From Kutzneria sp. 744 (GTDB lineage Bacteria; Actinomycetota; Actinomycetes; Mycobacteriales; Pseudonocardiaceae): a DNA stretch of 35,259 bases. The translations under genes were made by a program, and so were the position numbers. The notes under the pieces were generated by a model. The model did not search any database and was not told where the DNA came from. It was given only the letters and a program-made list of their open reading frames with translations. The stretch lies in NCBI RefSeq assembly GCF_000568255.1, contig NZ_KK037166.1, positions 2,114,972 to 2,150,230 on the forward strand, in the 5' to 3' direction. Positions 8,005 to 16,484 of the stretch are shown here, one piece after another (the stretch's first letter is position 1; each line of letters starts with the position of its first letter).

Positions 8005-8114
8005 CTCGTTGCGCCACTGTCCACTCCGGACTCCACCGCCCACGGCATCGACGATTTCGACGCCTGCCGCCCGCTTTCCGGTAACGCCGGAGCCGTTGCC
8101 CGCGAAGTCCGGGC

Positions 8115-10214
8115 GTGCCCGAGCAGGAGTCGCGCCCCACGGTGGCCGAGCTGGAGCAGGAGTTCGACGACGCCATGGCCTCGGCCGAGTTCCGCCGCTT
8201 CCGTGAGAAGGAAGCCGAGATCCGGTCGGCCTTCCTGACCCGCCGCCCCGCACTGTCGGACTCCCTGAACGACGCCATCATGGTGCTGGCGGAGCATCGC
8301 CGCCGGCTGGACGCAAATTCATGGTCGCTCAGGAACGTCATCGCCACGGCCATACGACCGCTCCGTTTTCCCACTTTCTACGGCCCATGGCCATGGGTGA
8401 CCGGACTCGTGATAATCACCATCCTGATTGGCGCCACGTTTCCGACATTATCGATCTGGCACCTGTTGATCGGCAGCGGTCTCGCCTTACTTATGGTTAC
8501 ATCAGCCTGGTCGATCACCGAAGGCGTCCCCACAATTGAGCAGCGCCGCCTGGAAACCAAGGAAGAATTCAGGGTTGCCGAGGCCTCGTATTCGGCTCAG
8601 CTGACCCACATGGCCCGCGGGACACTGCGCCGATGCGTCACCGACGTCTACCGACCGACCGGCGTGCTCGTCTTCCCGATGACGGCGCCGACCCTGGTGG
8701 AACTGTCGAGCGGCAAGATCTCGTCCTCACGAACGCATGACGAGGTCGTCGACTTCATACGAAACCACGAAACGTCAGCGATCGGAATCGCAGGCCCACG
8801 CGGCGCCGGCAAGTCCACTCTCATGGAGGCGGTCCGAAACACCGAGGACGTGGTCACCCATCATGTGCTGCTCACCGCGCCGGTGAAGTACGACCCGGTG
8901 GACTTCACTCGCCAGCTGTTCGCGCAGGTGGCGGAGGAGATCGCGAGGAAGTCCGGCTACAGCCCGGAGAGGGAACAGGAGGCACGAGACCGCCGGTTCC
9001 GCACGCAGCGGGCCATGCGTGACGCGCTGACCCTGGGATTGTTCCTGATGCTCGCCTGCGTGGTCTTTCTCTGGGCGATCAGCCACAACGACACGTGGGC
9101 CTGGGAATGGCAAACCGTCCTCGGGTTGGCCGCCACCGGCCTGCTGGTCCTGGTCGTCATCACACCGATGGCATCGATCCTTCTGTTCGGCGCTCGGTCG
9201 TCACGGACGCGGTACACGTACCTTGATGTCCAGAAATCGGCCCAACTGGCGATGGAGGCGCTTGACGATCTGACCTGGAGCCGAGAAGAGGGCAAGAAGG
9301 AATCCAGCTCCATAAAGCTGCTGAGCGGACTGCTCACACTCGGAGGCGAGGACAATGTCACACGCAAGCGCCGGGAACGCTCACAGCCTGAGCTCGTCAC
9401 CAAATTCAGGGACATGCTGACGCAGTTCTCCCGCGACCGGACCGACCCAACCACGCAGCGGTTCGTTGTGTTCATCGACGAGCTGGACAAGCTGGCCCGG
9501 GTGGACGACCTCACGGAGGCAGTGAATGGCATCAAGGATTTGATGCATATACCGGGGGTGCACTTCGTTGTCTCGGTGTCGGTGGATGCGCTGGTGCAGT
9601 TCGAGCAGCGGGGAATGGCCGCCAGGGACGCCTTTGACTCGACGTTTGACACGGTGTTCAGGATGCGGGGCCTGACGCTGGCGGAGTCGAGGGACATCCT
9701 GGAGGGGAGGGTGGCGAACTTTCCGACGGTGCTGACGCACGGGTGCCACGTGTGGTCGGGAGGGCTGGCGAGGGATCTGCTGAGGACGGCCCGGCGGTGC
9801 GTGGAGATTCATCGGCGGGACGGGAATGTCGCGCAGATCATGAGGACCGCCGTCACGGAGGATCTGCTGGCGCTGATCGACAACGCGCTGAGGGCGGCGG
9901 ACGCGCCGCTGGATCACCTGTGCGAGCTGAGGCAGGCGGTGTTGACGGTGGCGGAGGGGAATGCGGACCCACGGCGACGGATTCCGGGGCCGGCGGAGAA
10001 CAGCAACCAGGTGGCCTATGTGGTCGCGGTGGGACTGGCGCTGCTGAGCTGTTTTCACGGGTGGGCGCCGGACGACAACCGGTGGGAGCGGCCACCGAAG
10101 TGGGATGACTGCATGGAGGCGTTGGCGGCAGCCATGTCGGCGAGGGCGGATCCGCCGGTGATCAGGGATCGGGCGCTACGCAAGGCCAAGGCGCTGGTGC
10201 AGGCGACGATGTGA
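8115..10214 (+). CDS. Membrane-embedded KAP-type P-loop NTPase
   Basis: A 699-residue predicted inner-membrane NTPase. Walker A GPRGAGKST is at 227-235 and Walker B FVVFIDELDKL at 450-460. Two hydrophobic helices precede the ATPase (about 95-110 and 113-130), and a second pair (about 306-322 and 336-357) is inserted between Walker A and Walker B. That insertion is the hallmark of the KAP family, named after Kidins220/ARMS and the phage-exclusion protein PifA. A charged N-terminal coiled-coil-like segment covers about 10-65. No effector domain is recognisable in the C-terminal 130 residues. Start: GTG 8115 is the first in-frame start after a stop at 8082; its ribosome site is weak. Two TTA codons (8448-8450, 8487-8489) and a lower-GC section around 8300-8800 suggest acquisition by transfer. 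It is a lone gene without partner; a defence role is inference from the family. Confidence 0.85.
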   Translation: MPEQESRPTVAELEQEFDDAMASAEFRRFREKEAEIRSAFLTRRPALSDSLNDAIMVLAEHRRRLDANSWSLRNVIATAIRPLRFPTFYGPWPWVTGLVIITILIGATFPTLSIWHLLIGSGLALLMVTSAWSITEGVPTIEQRRLETKEEFRVAEASYSAQLTHMARGTLRRCVTDVYRPTGVLVFPMTAPTLVELSSGKISSSRTHDEVVDFIRNHETSAIGIAGPRGAGKSTLMEAVRNTEDVVTHHVLLTAPVKYDPVDFTRQLFAQVAEEIARKSGYSPEREQEARDRRFRTQRAMRDALTLGLFLMLACVVFLWAISHNDTWAWEWQTVLGLAATGLLVLVVITPMASILLFGARSSRTRYTYLDVQKSAQLAMEALDDLTWSREEGKKESSSIKLLSGLLTLGGEDNVTRKRRERSQPELVTKFRDMLTQFSRDRTDPTTQRFVVFIDELDKLARVDDLTEAVNGIKDLMHIPGVHFVVSVSVDALVQFEQRGMAARDAFDSTFDTVFRMRGLTLAESRDILEGRVANFPTVLTHGCHVWSGGLARDLLRTARRCVEIHRRDGNVAQIMRTAVTEDLLALIDNALRAADAPLDHLCELRQAVLTVAEGNADPRRRIPGPAENSNQVAYVVAVGLALLSCFHGWAPDDNRWERPPKWDDCMEALAAAMSARADPPVIRDRALRKAKALVQATM

Positions 10215-10229
10215 CCAGGGGCCGGCGTG

Positions 10230-10286
10230 ATGCAGGGAAGGACGCCTTACCCGCGGTCAACGAGGGTAAGGCGTCCTTCCCTGCAT
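10230..10286. repeat. 57-bp palindromic dispersed element, copy 1 (bidirectional terminator position)
   Basis: Perfect 23-bp arms (10230-10252 and 10264-10286) enclose an 11-nt loop GCGGTCAACGA. The identical 57-bp element occurs at 24396-24452 in reverse-complement orientation. It begins 15 nt after the KAP stop and ends 8 nt before the stop of the convergent POT gene, so it can form a terminator hairpin for both. Confidence 0.9.
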
Positions 10287-10294
10287 GAAGAAGA

Positions 10295-11776
10295 TCAGTC
10301 CACGCCCTGCATCTTGCGGGAGATGGACGGGGCCAGGAAGAGCAGGCCGACGGCGAGCACGACGGTGACGCCGCCGACGATGCCGAAGTACGGGATCTCC
10401 GTCTGCGGCGTGGCGAAGGGCACGATCTGGGCGCTGATGCCCTGGGCGGCGGCGTCGGACAGGAACCAGAGGCTGAGCATCTGGGCGCCGAAAGCCTTGG
10501 GGGCCAAGCGGGTCGTGGCCGAGAGGCCGACCGGGGACAGGCACAGCTCGCCGAGGATGACGATGAAGAAGCTGCCGACCAGCCAGAACGGGCTGACCTT
10601 GGCGTCGGGGCCGTAGAGCGCGGCGGGCAGGATCATGAGCAGGTAGGACAGGCCGGCCAGGCCGAGGCCGAGGGAGAACTTCACGGGAGTGGACGGCTGG
10701 CGGCTGCCGAGCTTGGTCCACAGCAGCGCGAACAGCGGCGCGAACACGACGATGAAGCCGGGGTTGAGCGTCTGGAACCATGAGGCCAGCAGCGGCAGCC
10801 CGGCGACGTGCAGGTCGGTGCGGTTGTCGGCGTAGTCGGCCAGCACGACCGAGCCCTGCTCCTCGATCATCCAGAAGAACAGCGAGGCGATGAACAGCGG
10901 GATGTAGGCGATCACCCGCGACCGCTCCACCGAGCTGACCTGCTTGCTGCGGATCATCGTGTAGAAGTACAGCGCGGGCAGGATGAGGCCGAGCGCGCTG
11001 ATCACGTTGATCACGAGCGTGACGGTGAACAGCCCGGCCACCGCGATGATCACGAAGGCGGCGGCGACGATCACGGCGCCGATGGCGATGCGGCCGAAGA
11101 CCTTGCCGCGCTCCTCGGGGGACAGCGGGTTGCTGGGCGCGTCGCCGACGGCGGCCAGGCGCTTGCGGCCGAAGATGTAGATCACCAGGGCCAGGAACAT
11201 GCCGATGGCGGCCACGGAGAAGCCGAGGTGGTAGCTGATCTTCTGGCCGAGCGTGCCGACCAGCAGCGGCGCGACCACGGCGCCGAGGTTGGTGCTCATG
11301 TAGAAGATCGAGAAGCCGGCGTCGCGGCGGCGGTCCTTCTCGTCGTAGAGGCCGCCGACCATGTTGGAGATGTTGGGCTTGAGCAGGCCGGTTCCGACGG
11401 TGATCAGCAGCATCGACACGTACAGCGCGCCGACGCCCGAGGGGAACGACAGCGCGATGTGCCCGCACATGATCAGCACGCCGCCGTACAGCACGGCCCG
11501 GCGCGAGCCGAGGATGCGGTCGGCCAGCCAGCCGCCCAGCACGCCCGACATGAACACGCTGGCCCCGTAGATCGACATCAGGCTCTTGGCCAGTGTCGGA
11601 TCGAGGCCGAGTCCGCCGTCGCTGAGCTTGCTGTACATGAAGAACAGCAGGATCGCGCGCATCCCGTAGTAGGAGACACGTTCCCAGAACTCGGTGAAGA
11701 ACAGCGGCCCGAGAGCGGCAGGATGCCCGAAGAAGCCCTTTTGGGGCGGCTTCGCGCTCTCAACGGTGGCGCTCAA
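10295..11776 (-). CDS. POT/PTR2-family proton-coupled oligopeptide transporter
   Basis: A 493-residue major-facilitator protein of the POT (peptide MFS) family, which imports di-/tripeptides with protons. The helix-1 ExxER proton-coupling motif is seen in TEFWERVSYYGMRAILL, followed by about 12-14 hydrophobic helices, the MFS loop GGWLADRILGSRRAVLYGG and the signature FSIFYMSTNLGAVVAPLLVG. Start: the frame is open to a GTG at 11839, but GGGAGGT lies 6 nt before a TTG at 11776 that begins MSATVESAKPPQKGFFGHP, the usual POT N-terminus. The frame ends next to the palindromic element. The gene follows eamA on the same strand after 64 nt; the two may be co-transcribed, or use a promoter near the dyad at 11803-11821. 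Confidence 0.93.
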   Translation of the reverse strand: MSATVESAKPPQKGFFGHPAALGPLFFTEFWERVSYYGMRAILLFFMYSKLSDGGLGLDPTLAKSLMSIYGASVFMSGVLGGWLADRILGSRRAVLYGGVLIMCGHIALSFPSGVGALYVSMLLITVGTGLLKPNISNMVGGLYDEKDRRRDAGFSIFYMSTNLGAVVAPLLVGTLGQKISYHLGFSVAAIGMFLALVIYIFGRKRLAAVGDAPSNPLSPEERGKVFGRIAIGAVIVAAAFVIIAVAGLFTVTLVINVISALGLILPALYFYTMIRSKQVSSVERSRVIAYIPLFIASLFFWMIEEQGSVVLADYADNRTDLHVAGLPLLASWFQTLNPGFIVVFAPLFALLWTKLGSRQPSTPVKFSLGLGLAGLSYLLMILPAALYGPDAKVSPFWLVGSFFIVILGELCLSPVGLSATTRLAPKAFGAQMLSLWFLSDAAAQGISAQIVPFATPQTEIPYFGIVGGVTVVLAVGLLFLAPSISRKMQGVD

Positions 11777-11802
11777 CCGACTACCTCCCGTGGTGCACTC
11801 AC

Positions 11803-11821
11803 AGTGAATACGACGTTCACT
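11803..11821. promoter_or_regulatory. Inverted repeat in the POT leader
   Basis: Arms AGTGAA and TTCACT flank the 7-nt spacer TACGACG, 27 nt upstream of the POT start codon. This could be an operator. Six-base arms are modest evidence and no regulator gene is tied to it. Confidence 0.3.
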
Positions 11822-11840
11822 CAACGTCGTGTGGCGCACC

Positions 11841-12734
11841 CTAGCGTGAGGCGCGGAAGCCCGGTTGCCACCCCGTCAGCTTCTGGCCGAACGCCGAGGT
11901 CAGAGCGACGCCGACGATCACGAGGCCGGCCGCGGCGATGGAGAGTCCGGACATTTTCTCGTGCAGAACCAGCGCCGACGACGACATTCCGAACACGGGC
12001 ACGAGCAGAGAGTAAGGAGCAACGACCGTTGCGCCGTAGCGACGAATGAGCATCCCCCACAGGCCGTAACCGACGAGCGTCGACAGCCACGCGACGTACC
12101 CCAGCGAGAACAGCGCCGAGACGGTCAGGTGGGACAGCGCCGCCAGATCCTGCTCGGGGCCTTCGACCAGCAGCGACAGCCCCACCATGGGCAGCGGCGG
12201 CACGACGCTGACCCACACCATGAACTTGAACGCGTCGGGCGGCGCGGCCTTGCGGGTGGCGACGTTGCCCAGCGCCCAGCTCACCGCGCCCGCCAGCACC
12301 AGCACGAACGCCAGGATCGGGCTGGCCTGCCCGTAGTCGACGGCGACCAGGGCGATGCCGGCCAGCGCGATCACCATGCCCACGACCTGCCGACGCCCCG
12401 GCCGCTCCCCCAGCAGCAGCGCCGCGAACACCATGGTGAACACGGCCTGCGTCTGGATCACGAGCGACGACAGCCCGGCCGGCATGCCCAGGTGGATGGC
12501 CAGGAACAGCAGTCCGAACTGGAAGGCGCCGATCGCCGTGCCCACGGCGAGCACCCAGCGCCACCGCACCTGCGGCCGTCCGATGAACAACACCGCGGGC
12601 AGGGCCGCGGCGGCGAAGCGCAGTGCGGTGAACAGGAACGGCGGGAACGACTCCAGGCCGATGTCGATGACCACGAAGTTGACGCCCCAGATGAGGGCGA
12701 CCAGGACCGCCGCGAGCAGGTGACGAGGGTGCAT
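11841..12734 (-). CDS. eamA: EamA-type DMT exporter (O-acetylserine/cysteine exporter family)
   Basis: A 297-residue, ten-helix drug/metabolite transporter with two EamA repeats (about 1-130 and 145-285). Several stretches match E. coli EamA as I recall it: WGVNFVVIDIGLESFPP, AIHLGMPAGLSSLVIQTQA, and VGYGLWGMLIRRYGATVVAPYSLLVPV. E. coli EamA exports O-acetylserine and cysteine; substrate here is by similarity only. The gene is divergent from a LysR regulator starting at 12807, a classical regulator-transporter pair. Start ATG 12734 has a weak ribosome site. Alternative: a generic amino-acid or drug efflux DMT protein. Confidence 0.88.
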   Translation of the reverse strand: MHPRHLLAAVLVALIWGVNFVVIDIGLESFPPFLFTALRFAAAALPAVLFIGRPQVRWRWVLAVGTAIGAFQFGLLFLAIHLGMPAGLSSLVIQTQAVFTMVFAALLLGERPGRRQVVGMVIALAGIALVAVDYGQASPILAFVLVLAGAVSWALGNVATRKAAPPDAFKFMVWVSVVPPLPMVGLSLLVEGPEQDLAALSHLTVSALFSLGYVAWLSTLVGYGLWGMLIRRYGATVVAPYSLLVPVFGMSSSALVLHEKMSGLSIAAAGLVIVGVALTSAFGQKLTGWQPGFRASR

Positions 12735-12793
12735 GGCGCCAGGATCGGCGGCCGGTCAGTTAAGCACCAGCAAATAGTTCTTCACGGTTCGCG

Positions 12794-12806
12794 GTAGCAT
12801 CGCTAC
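12794..12806 (+). promoter_or_regulatory. Leaderless-type -10 and short dyad at the LysR start
   Basis: GTAGC-ATC-GCTAC directly abuts the ATG at 12807. It contains TAGCAT (12795-12800), a TANNNT -10 ending 6 nt before the ATG, the usual spacing for leaderless actinobacterial transcripts. No ribosome site precedes the ATG. The dyad could also bind the regulator at its own start. Confidence 0.5.
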
Positions 12807-13730
12807 ATGATTGACCTGGCTCGGCTGCGGGCCCTGCACGCGATCGCCGTCTACGGCTCGGTGAACGGGGCGGCGGAGGCGCTGGGCTACACGCCGTCGG
12901 CGATCTCGCAGCAGCTGAACAAGCTGGAGCGGGAGACGCAAACCACACTGCTGGAGCGCCGCGGCCGCGGGGTCGTGCTGACCGACGCGGCCCAGGCGCT
13001 GGCCGACACCGCGGCCGAGGTGCTCAAGCTGGTCGAGCAGGCGGAGATCCAGCTGGAGGAGCAGCGCGGCAAACCGGTCGGCAGCGTGGCGCTGGGCGCG
13101 TTCGCGACGGGCTGCCGCGGCCTGCTGCCGTCGGTGGTGTCGGAGCTGATGGTCGAGCACCCGGCGCTGGACGTGACCGTGGTGGAGATCGACCCGCCGG
13201 GAGCGGTGACGGCCGTGCACCGCGGCGAGCTCGACGTGGCCGTGGTGCACGACTGGCAGATCGCCCCGCTGGCCATGCCGGACGACCTGGCCCGCGAGGT
13301 GATCGGCGAGGACGTGGCCGATCTCCTGGTCCCGGCCGATCATCGGCTGGCCGGGCGAAAGGCCGTCACCGCCGAGGATCTGGTGCACGAGCGGTGGCTG
13401 TGCCAGCCGCCCGGATCGATCTGCCACGACTGGCTGGTGGCCACCGTGCGCTCGACCGGCCACGAGCCGTGGGTGTCCTACGTGGTCCCCGAGTACCAGA
13501 GCCAGCTGGAGTTCCTGCGCGCCGGCATCGGGATCGCGCTGATGCCCCGGCTCGGCCGCGCGCCGCTGCCGGACAATGTGGTCGCGGTGACGCTGGAGCC
13601 GGTGCCGAGGCGCCGGCTGTTCACGGTGTGGCGGGAGCGCACGAGTCGTCGGCCGGCGATCAAGGCGACCGCGGACGCGCTCAGGCGTGTGACAACCCGG
13701 GTCCTCGACGCGACGAGCCGGGCCCGCTGA
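12807..13730 (+). CDS. LysR-family transcriptional regulator, divergent from eamA
   Basis: A 307-residue LysR protein. The winged helix-turn-helix is at residues 1-60 (LRALHAIAVYGSVNGAAEAL, then TPSAISQQLNKLE). The effector-binding domain covers about 88-295 with IALMPRLG near its end. It begins at an ATG without a ribosome site and is probably leaderless. Such divergent LysR genes usually control the neighbour, here the EamA exporter, in response to its substrate; this is inference from arrangement. The full length and intact DNA-binding domain contrast with the LysR remnant at 5548. The LacI gene follows after 60 nt with no terminator seen. Confidence 0.93.
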   Translation: MIDLARLRALHAIAVYGSVNGAAEALGYTPSAISQQLNKLERETQTTLLERRGRGVVLTDAAQALADTAAEVLKLVEQAEIQLEEQRGKPVGSVALGAFATGCRGLLPSVVSELMVEHPALDVTVVEIDPPGAVTAVHRGELDVAVVHDWQIAPLAMPDDLAREVIGEDVADLLVPADHRLAGRKAVTAEDLVHERWLCQPPGSICHDWLVATVRSTGHEPWVSYVVPEYQSQLEFLRAGIGIALMPRLGRAPLPDNVVAVTLEPVPRRRLFTVWRERTSRRPAIKATADALRRVTTRVLDATSRAR

Positions 13731-13790
13731 CACGTCGGCGGCACAGGTCACCGGTACTGTCCCAGTTCAGTTGGCGAAGGGAGTGGGCCT

Positions 13791-14813
13791 GTGCCCGGAC
13801 GGCAGATCACGCTCGCCGAGGTGGCCCGGCACGCCGGGGTGTCACTGGCCACGGCGTCCAGGGTGATCAACGGCAGCGATCGGCAGGTCAGCGACCCGCT
13901 GCGGGACAGGGTGATGGCCAGCGCCGACTCGCTGGGCTACCTGCCCAACGCCTCGGCGCAGGCCTTGGCCCGCAACAGCAGCTCCCTGGTCGGCCTGGTG
14001 GTGCACGACATCTCCGACCCGTACTTCTCCAGCATCGCCGCCGGTGTCACCAGAGTGGCCGAGGACGCGGGCCTGGTCGTGGTGCTGGGCACGACCGCGC
14101 GCAGCCCGGACCGGGAGCGGGAACTGCTGGCCACGCTGCGCGGGCATCGCGCCAAGGCGGTGGTGATGGTCGGCAGCCGGTCCACCAAGCGTTCCGTCAC
14201 GGCCAAGCTGGCAGAGGAGATCGCCGCCTTCACCGAGCAGGGCGGCCGGGTGGCCTGCGTGTCGCAGGCCAAGCTGCCGGTGGACACCGTGGTGCCGAGC
14301 AACCGGGCCGGGGCCAAGGCGCTCGCGGTGGCGCTGGCCGAGCTCGGGCACCGCAAGTTCGCGGTGCTGGGCGGGCCGCCGGAGCTGCTGACCAGCCGCG
14401 ACCGGGTCGCGGGTTTCAAGGCGGGGCTGGCCGATTCCGGCGTCGAGCTGCCCGATCAGTCCATTCGGTACGGTGAGTTCACGCGCGACGGCGGCTACGA
14501 CACGGTGACCGAGATGCTGGCCGAGAGCACCGACGCCACGTGCGTGTTCGCCGTGAACGACGTGATGGCGCTGGGCGCGATGGCGGCGATGCGGGCGGCC
14601 GGGGTGCGGGTGCCCGACGACATCTCGGTGGCCGGCTTCGACGACATCCCGACGCTGCGCGACGTCTCCCCCACGCTGACCACGGTTCGGCTGCCGCTGG
14701 AGGAGATGGGCGCGCGGGCGGCGCACATGGCCCTGAGCGACCACGACGGCGACCCGCGCACGGAGCGGATCGCGGCGGAGGTCGTGCTGCGAGAGAGCAC
14801 CCGCAAGATTTGA
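13791..14813 (+). CDS. LacI-family transcriptional regulator
   Basis: A 340-residue repressor. The N-terminal LacI helix-turn-helix is at about residues 5-30 (ITLAEVARHAGVSLATASRV), followed by the hinge, with NASAQALARNSSSLVGLVV leading into the periplasmic-binding-protein-like core. The core ends with DDISVAGFDDIP and SPTLTTVRLP. Start: GTG 13791 with AAGGGAG about 8 nt upstream. The stop overlaps the start of the amidohydrolase gene by 4 nt, so the two are probably one operon and the regulator probably responds to the substrate or product of that enzyme. The ligand is unknown. No clear LacI operator precedes it in the 60-nt gap. Confidence 0.93.
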   Translation: MPGRQITLAEVARHAGVSLATASRVINGSDRQVSDPLRDRVMASADSLGYLPNASAQALARNSSSLVGLVVHDISDPYFSSIAAGVTRVAEDAGLVVVLGTTARSPDRERELLATLRGHRAKAVVMVGSRSTKRSVTAKLAEEIAAFTEQGGRVACVSQAKLPVDTVVPSNRAGAKALAVALAELGHRKFAVLGGPPELLTSRDRVAGFKAGLADSGVELPDQSIRYGEFTRDGGYDTVTEMLAESTDATCVFAVNDVMALGAMAAMRAAGVRVPDDISVAGFDDIPTLRDVSPTLTTVRLPLEEMGARAAHMALSDHDGDPRTERIAAEVVLRESTRKI

Positions 14814-16387
14814 TCCTGCTGCGGACTTCCACCCAGTCGGTGGCCATCGCCGACAACCGGATCGTCGCCGTCGGGCCGGATGCCGAGGAATTGGGCATCA
14901 CCGACGTCGTCGACCTGGGCGACGGCCTGCTGCTGCCGTCGTTCGGCGACGGGCACGCGCATCCGGTGCTCGGCGGGCTGGAGCGGCAGGGGCCGTCGAT
15001 CACCGATCAGTCCACTGTGGACGATATTGTCGCCGAGGTTGCCCGGTGGGCGACGGAAAATCCCGGCGACGGCTGGATCCTGGCCGCGAGCTACGACCCG
15101 GCCCTGGCCCCGGACGGCGCCTTCGACGCGCGGTGGCTGGACGCCGCCGTGCCGGACCGGCCGGTGGCGCTGCGGTCCCGCGACTACCACGCCGTGTGGT
15201 GCAACAGCCTTGCCCTGCAACGGGCCGGCATCACCCGCGACACACCGGATCCGCGGCTGGGTCGGATTCTCCGACGCGCCGACGGCAGCCCGCTGGGCAC
15301 GCTGCTGGAGTGGCACGCCTGCGATCTCGTGCTGGACCTGATCCCGGCCCGCGAACCGGACGATCTCGTTGCGGCGTTGGAAGAAGCCGGCCGCGTGTAT
15401 GCGGCAGTGGGCGTGACGTGGGTGCAGGACGCGTGGGTCGAGCCGGCGATGGTGGACGCCTATCTCCTTGCCGTGGAACGGGAATGTCTGACGTTCCGCG
15501 CGGATCTGGCCCAGCGGGCCGATCCCGACCGTTGGCGGGAACAGATCTCGGCCTTCGACCGGCAGCGAGAGCGGTGCCAGCGCTACGGCCGGGACCTGGT
15601 CACCGCCCGCACCGTGAAGTTCTTCGCCGACGGGGTGATCGAGACCGGCACGGCGTCGATGCTCGAACCGTACGCGGATGTACCGCAGTCGCACGGAATG
15701 CCGGTGTGGTCGCCGTCGGAGCTGGCCGCCGCGGTCACGGCGTTCGACGGCGAACGGTTCCAGATCCACGTGCACGCCATCGGCGACGCCGCCGTCCGGG
15801 CCGCCCTGGACGCCATCGAACAGGCACGGGCCGCCAATCCGGACTGGGACCGCCGGCCGGTGATCGCCCACGTGCAGGTGGCGGATCCGGCGGACGTGCC
15901 CCGGTTCGCGGAGCTGGGCGTGATCGCCACCGTGCAGCCGCAGTGGGCCCAGAGCGATCCCCTGATGACCGAGCTCACCATCCCCCGCCTCGGCCCGGCG
16001 CGCGCCGACCGGCAGTACCCGTTCGCGACGCTGGCCCGCCTCGGCGCGCGGCTGGCGTTCGGCAGCGACTGGCCGGTCAGCCCGGCCGATCCGCTCGAAG
16101 GCCTGCGGATCGCCACGAGACGGGAGTGGCTGCCGGGCGAGCGGTTGGACGTCGCGCAAGCGTTCGCCGCGCAGACCACGGGCGTGGCGTGGCAGGCGCA
16201 GGCCGAGCACACGTGGGGCGAGATCGCCGTCGGCCGCCGCGCTGACCTGGTGTGCCTGAATGGTGACCCACAGCACACGTCGCTCGAAGAAATCCTGGTG
16301 ACAGGGACGTGGTTGTCCGGCCGACGCATATACGCAGCCCTTACACTGGCAGCTGACGTGTCACGTTGTTCACCATCTGAGGAGTGA
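14810..16387 (+). CDS. YtcJ-like metal-dependent amidohydrolase (amidohydrolase family 3)
   Basis: A 525-residue enzyme of the amidohydrolase superfamily. Metal-site motifs are GHAHP (about 51-55), the lysine segment VKFFADGVIETGTASML, HVHAIGDAAV, VIAHVQVADP and FGSDWPVSPADPL. A C-terminal IAVGRRADLVCLNGDP strand completes the composite beta domain. Related enzymes hydrolyse N-formyl or other amide groups; the substrate is not predictable. Start: the TTG at 14810 shares TTGA with the LacI stop and gives MILLRTSTQS, a normal family start; the frame is open further upstream only as a shadow of the LacI gene. It is translationally coupled to the LacI regulator. It is intracellular, with no signal peptide. 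Confidence 0.88.
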   Translation: MILLRTSTQSVAIADNRIVAVGPDAEELGITDVVDLGDGLLLPSFGDGHAHPVLGGLERQGPSITDQSTVDDIVAEVARWATENPGDGWILAASYDPALAPDGAFDARWLDAAVPDRPVALRSRDYHAVWCNSLALQRAGITRDTPDPRLGRILRRADGSPLGTLLEWHACDLVLDLIPAREPDDLVAALEEAGRVYAAVGVTWVQDAWVEPAMVDAYLLAVERECLTFRADLAQRADPDRWREQISAFDRQRERCQRYGRDLVTARTVKFFADGVIETGTASMLEPYADVPQSHGMPVWSPSELAAAVTAFDGERFQIHVHAIGDAAVRAALDAIEQARAANPDWDRRPVIAHVQVADPADVPRFAELGVIATVQPQWAQSDPLMTELTIPRLGPARADRQYPFATLARLGARLAFGSDWPVSPADPLEGLRIATRREWLPGERLDVAQAFAAQTTGVAWQAQAEHTWGEIAVGRRADLVCLNGDPQHTSLEEILVTGTWLSGRRIYAALTLAADVSRCSPSEE

Positions 16388-16484
16388 CTGTTTCCGTGCC
16401 TGACGCGCGGTCACCTGGCCACAGTAGTGAGCCGGGGGAAAGCCCCGGCTGCGATACGACCCCGGTCACGGACGTGAGTCCCCG
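16388..16484 (+). promoter_or_regulatory. 97-nt structured leader before the CNNM pair, containing a 30-codon ORF
   Basis: Between the amidohydrolase stop and the ATG at 16485 lies a GC-rich leader. It has an 8-bp stem AGCCGGGG/CCCCGGCT with a GAAAG loop (16430-16450), enclosed by a possible 6-bp stem TCCGTG/CACGGA (16393-16398 with 16467-16472). A GTG at 16396 opens a 30-codon frame whose TGA (16486-16488) overlaps the CNNM start as ATGA; GAGGAG is 10 nt upstream of that GTG. It could be a metal-responsive riboswitch, an attenuator or a coupled leader peptide. I do not recognise a known riboswitch core. Confidence 0.4.

Noticed and set aside
14540-14809. Upstream extension of the amidohydrolase frame
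   Set aside because: It is the +2 frame of the LacI gene; the translation is Gly/Arg/Ala-rich shadow.
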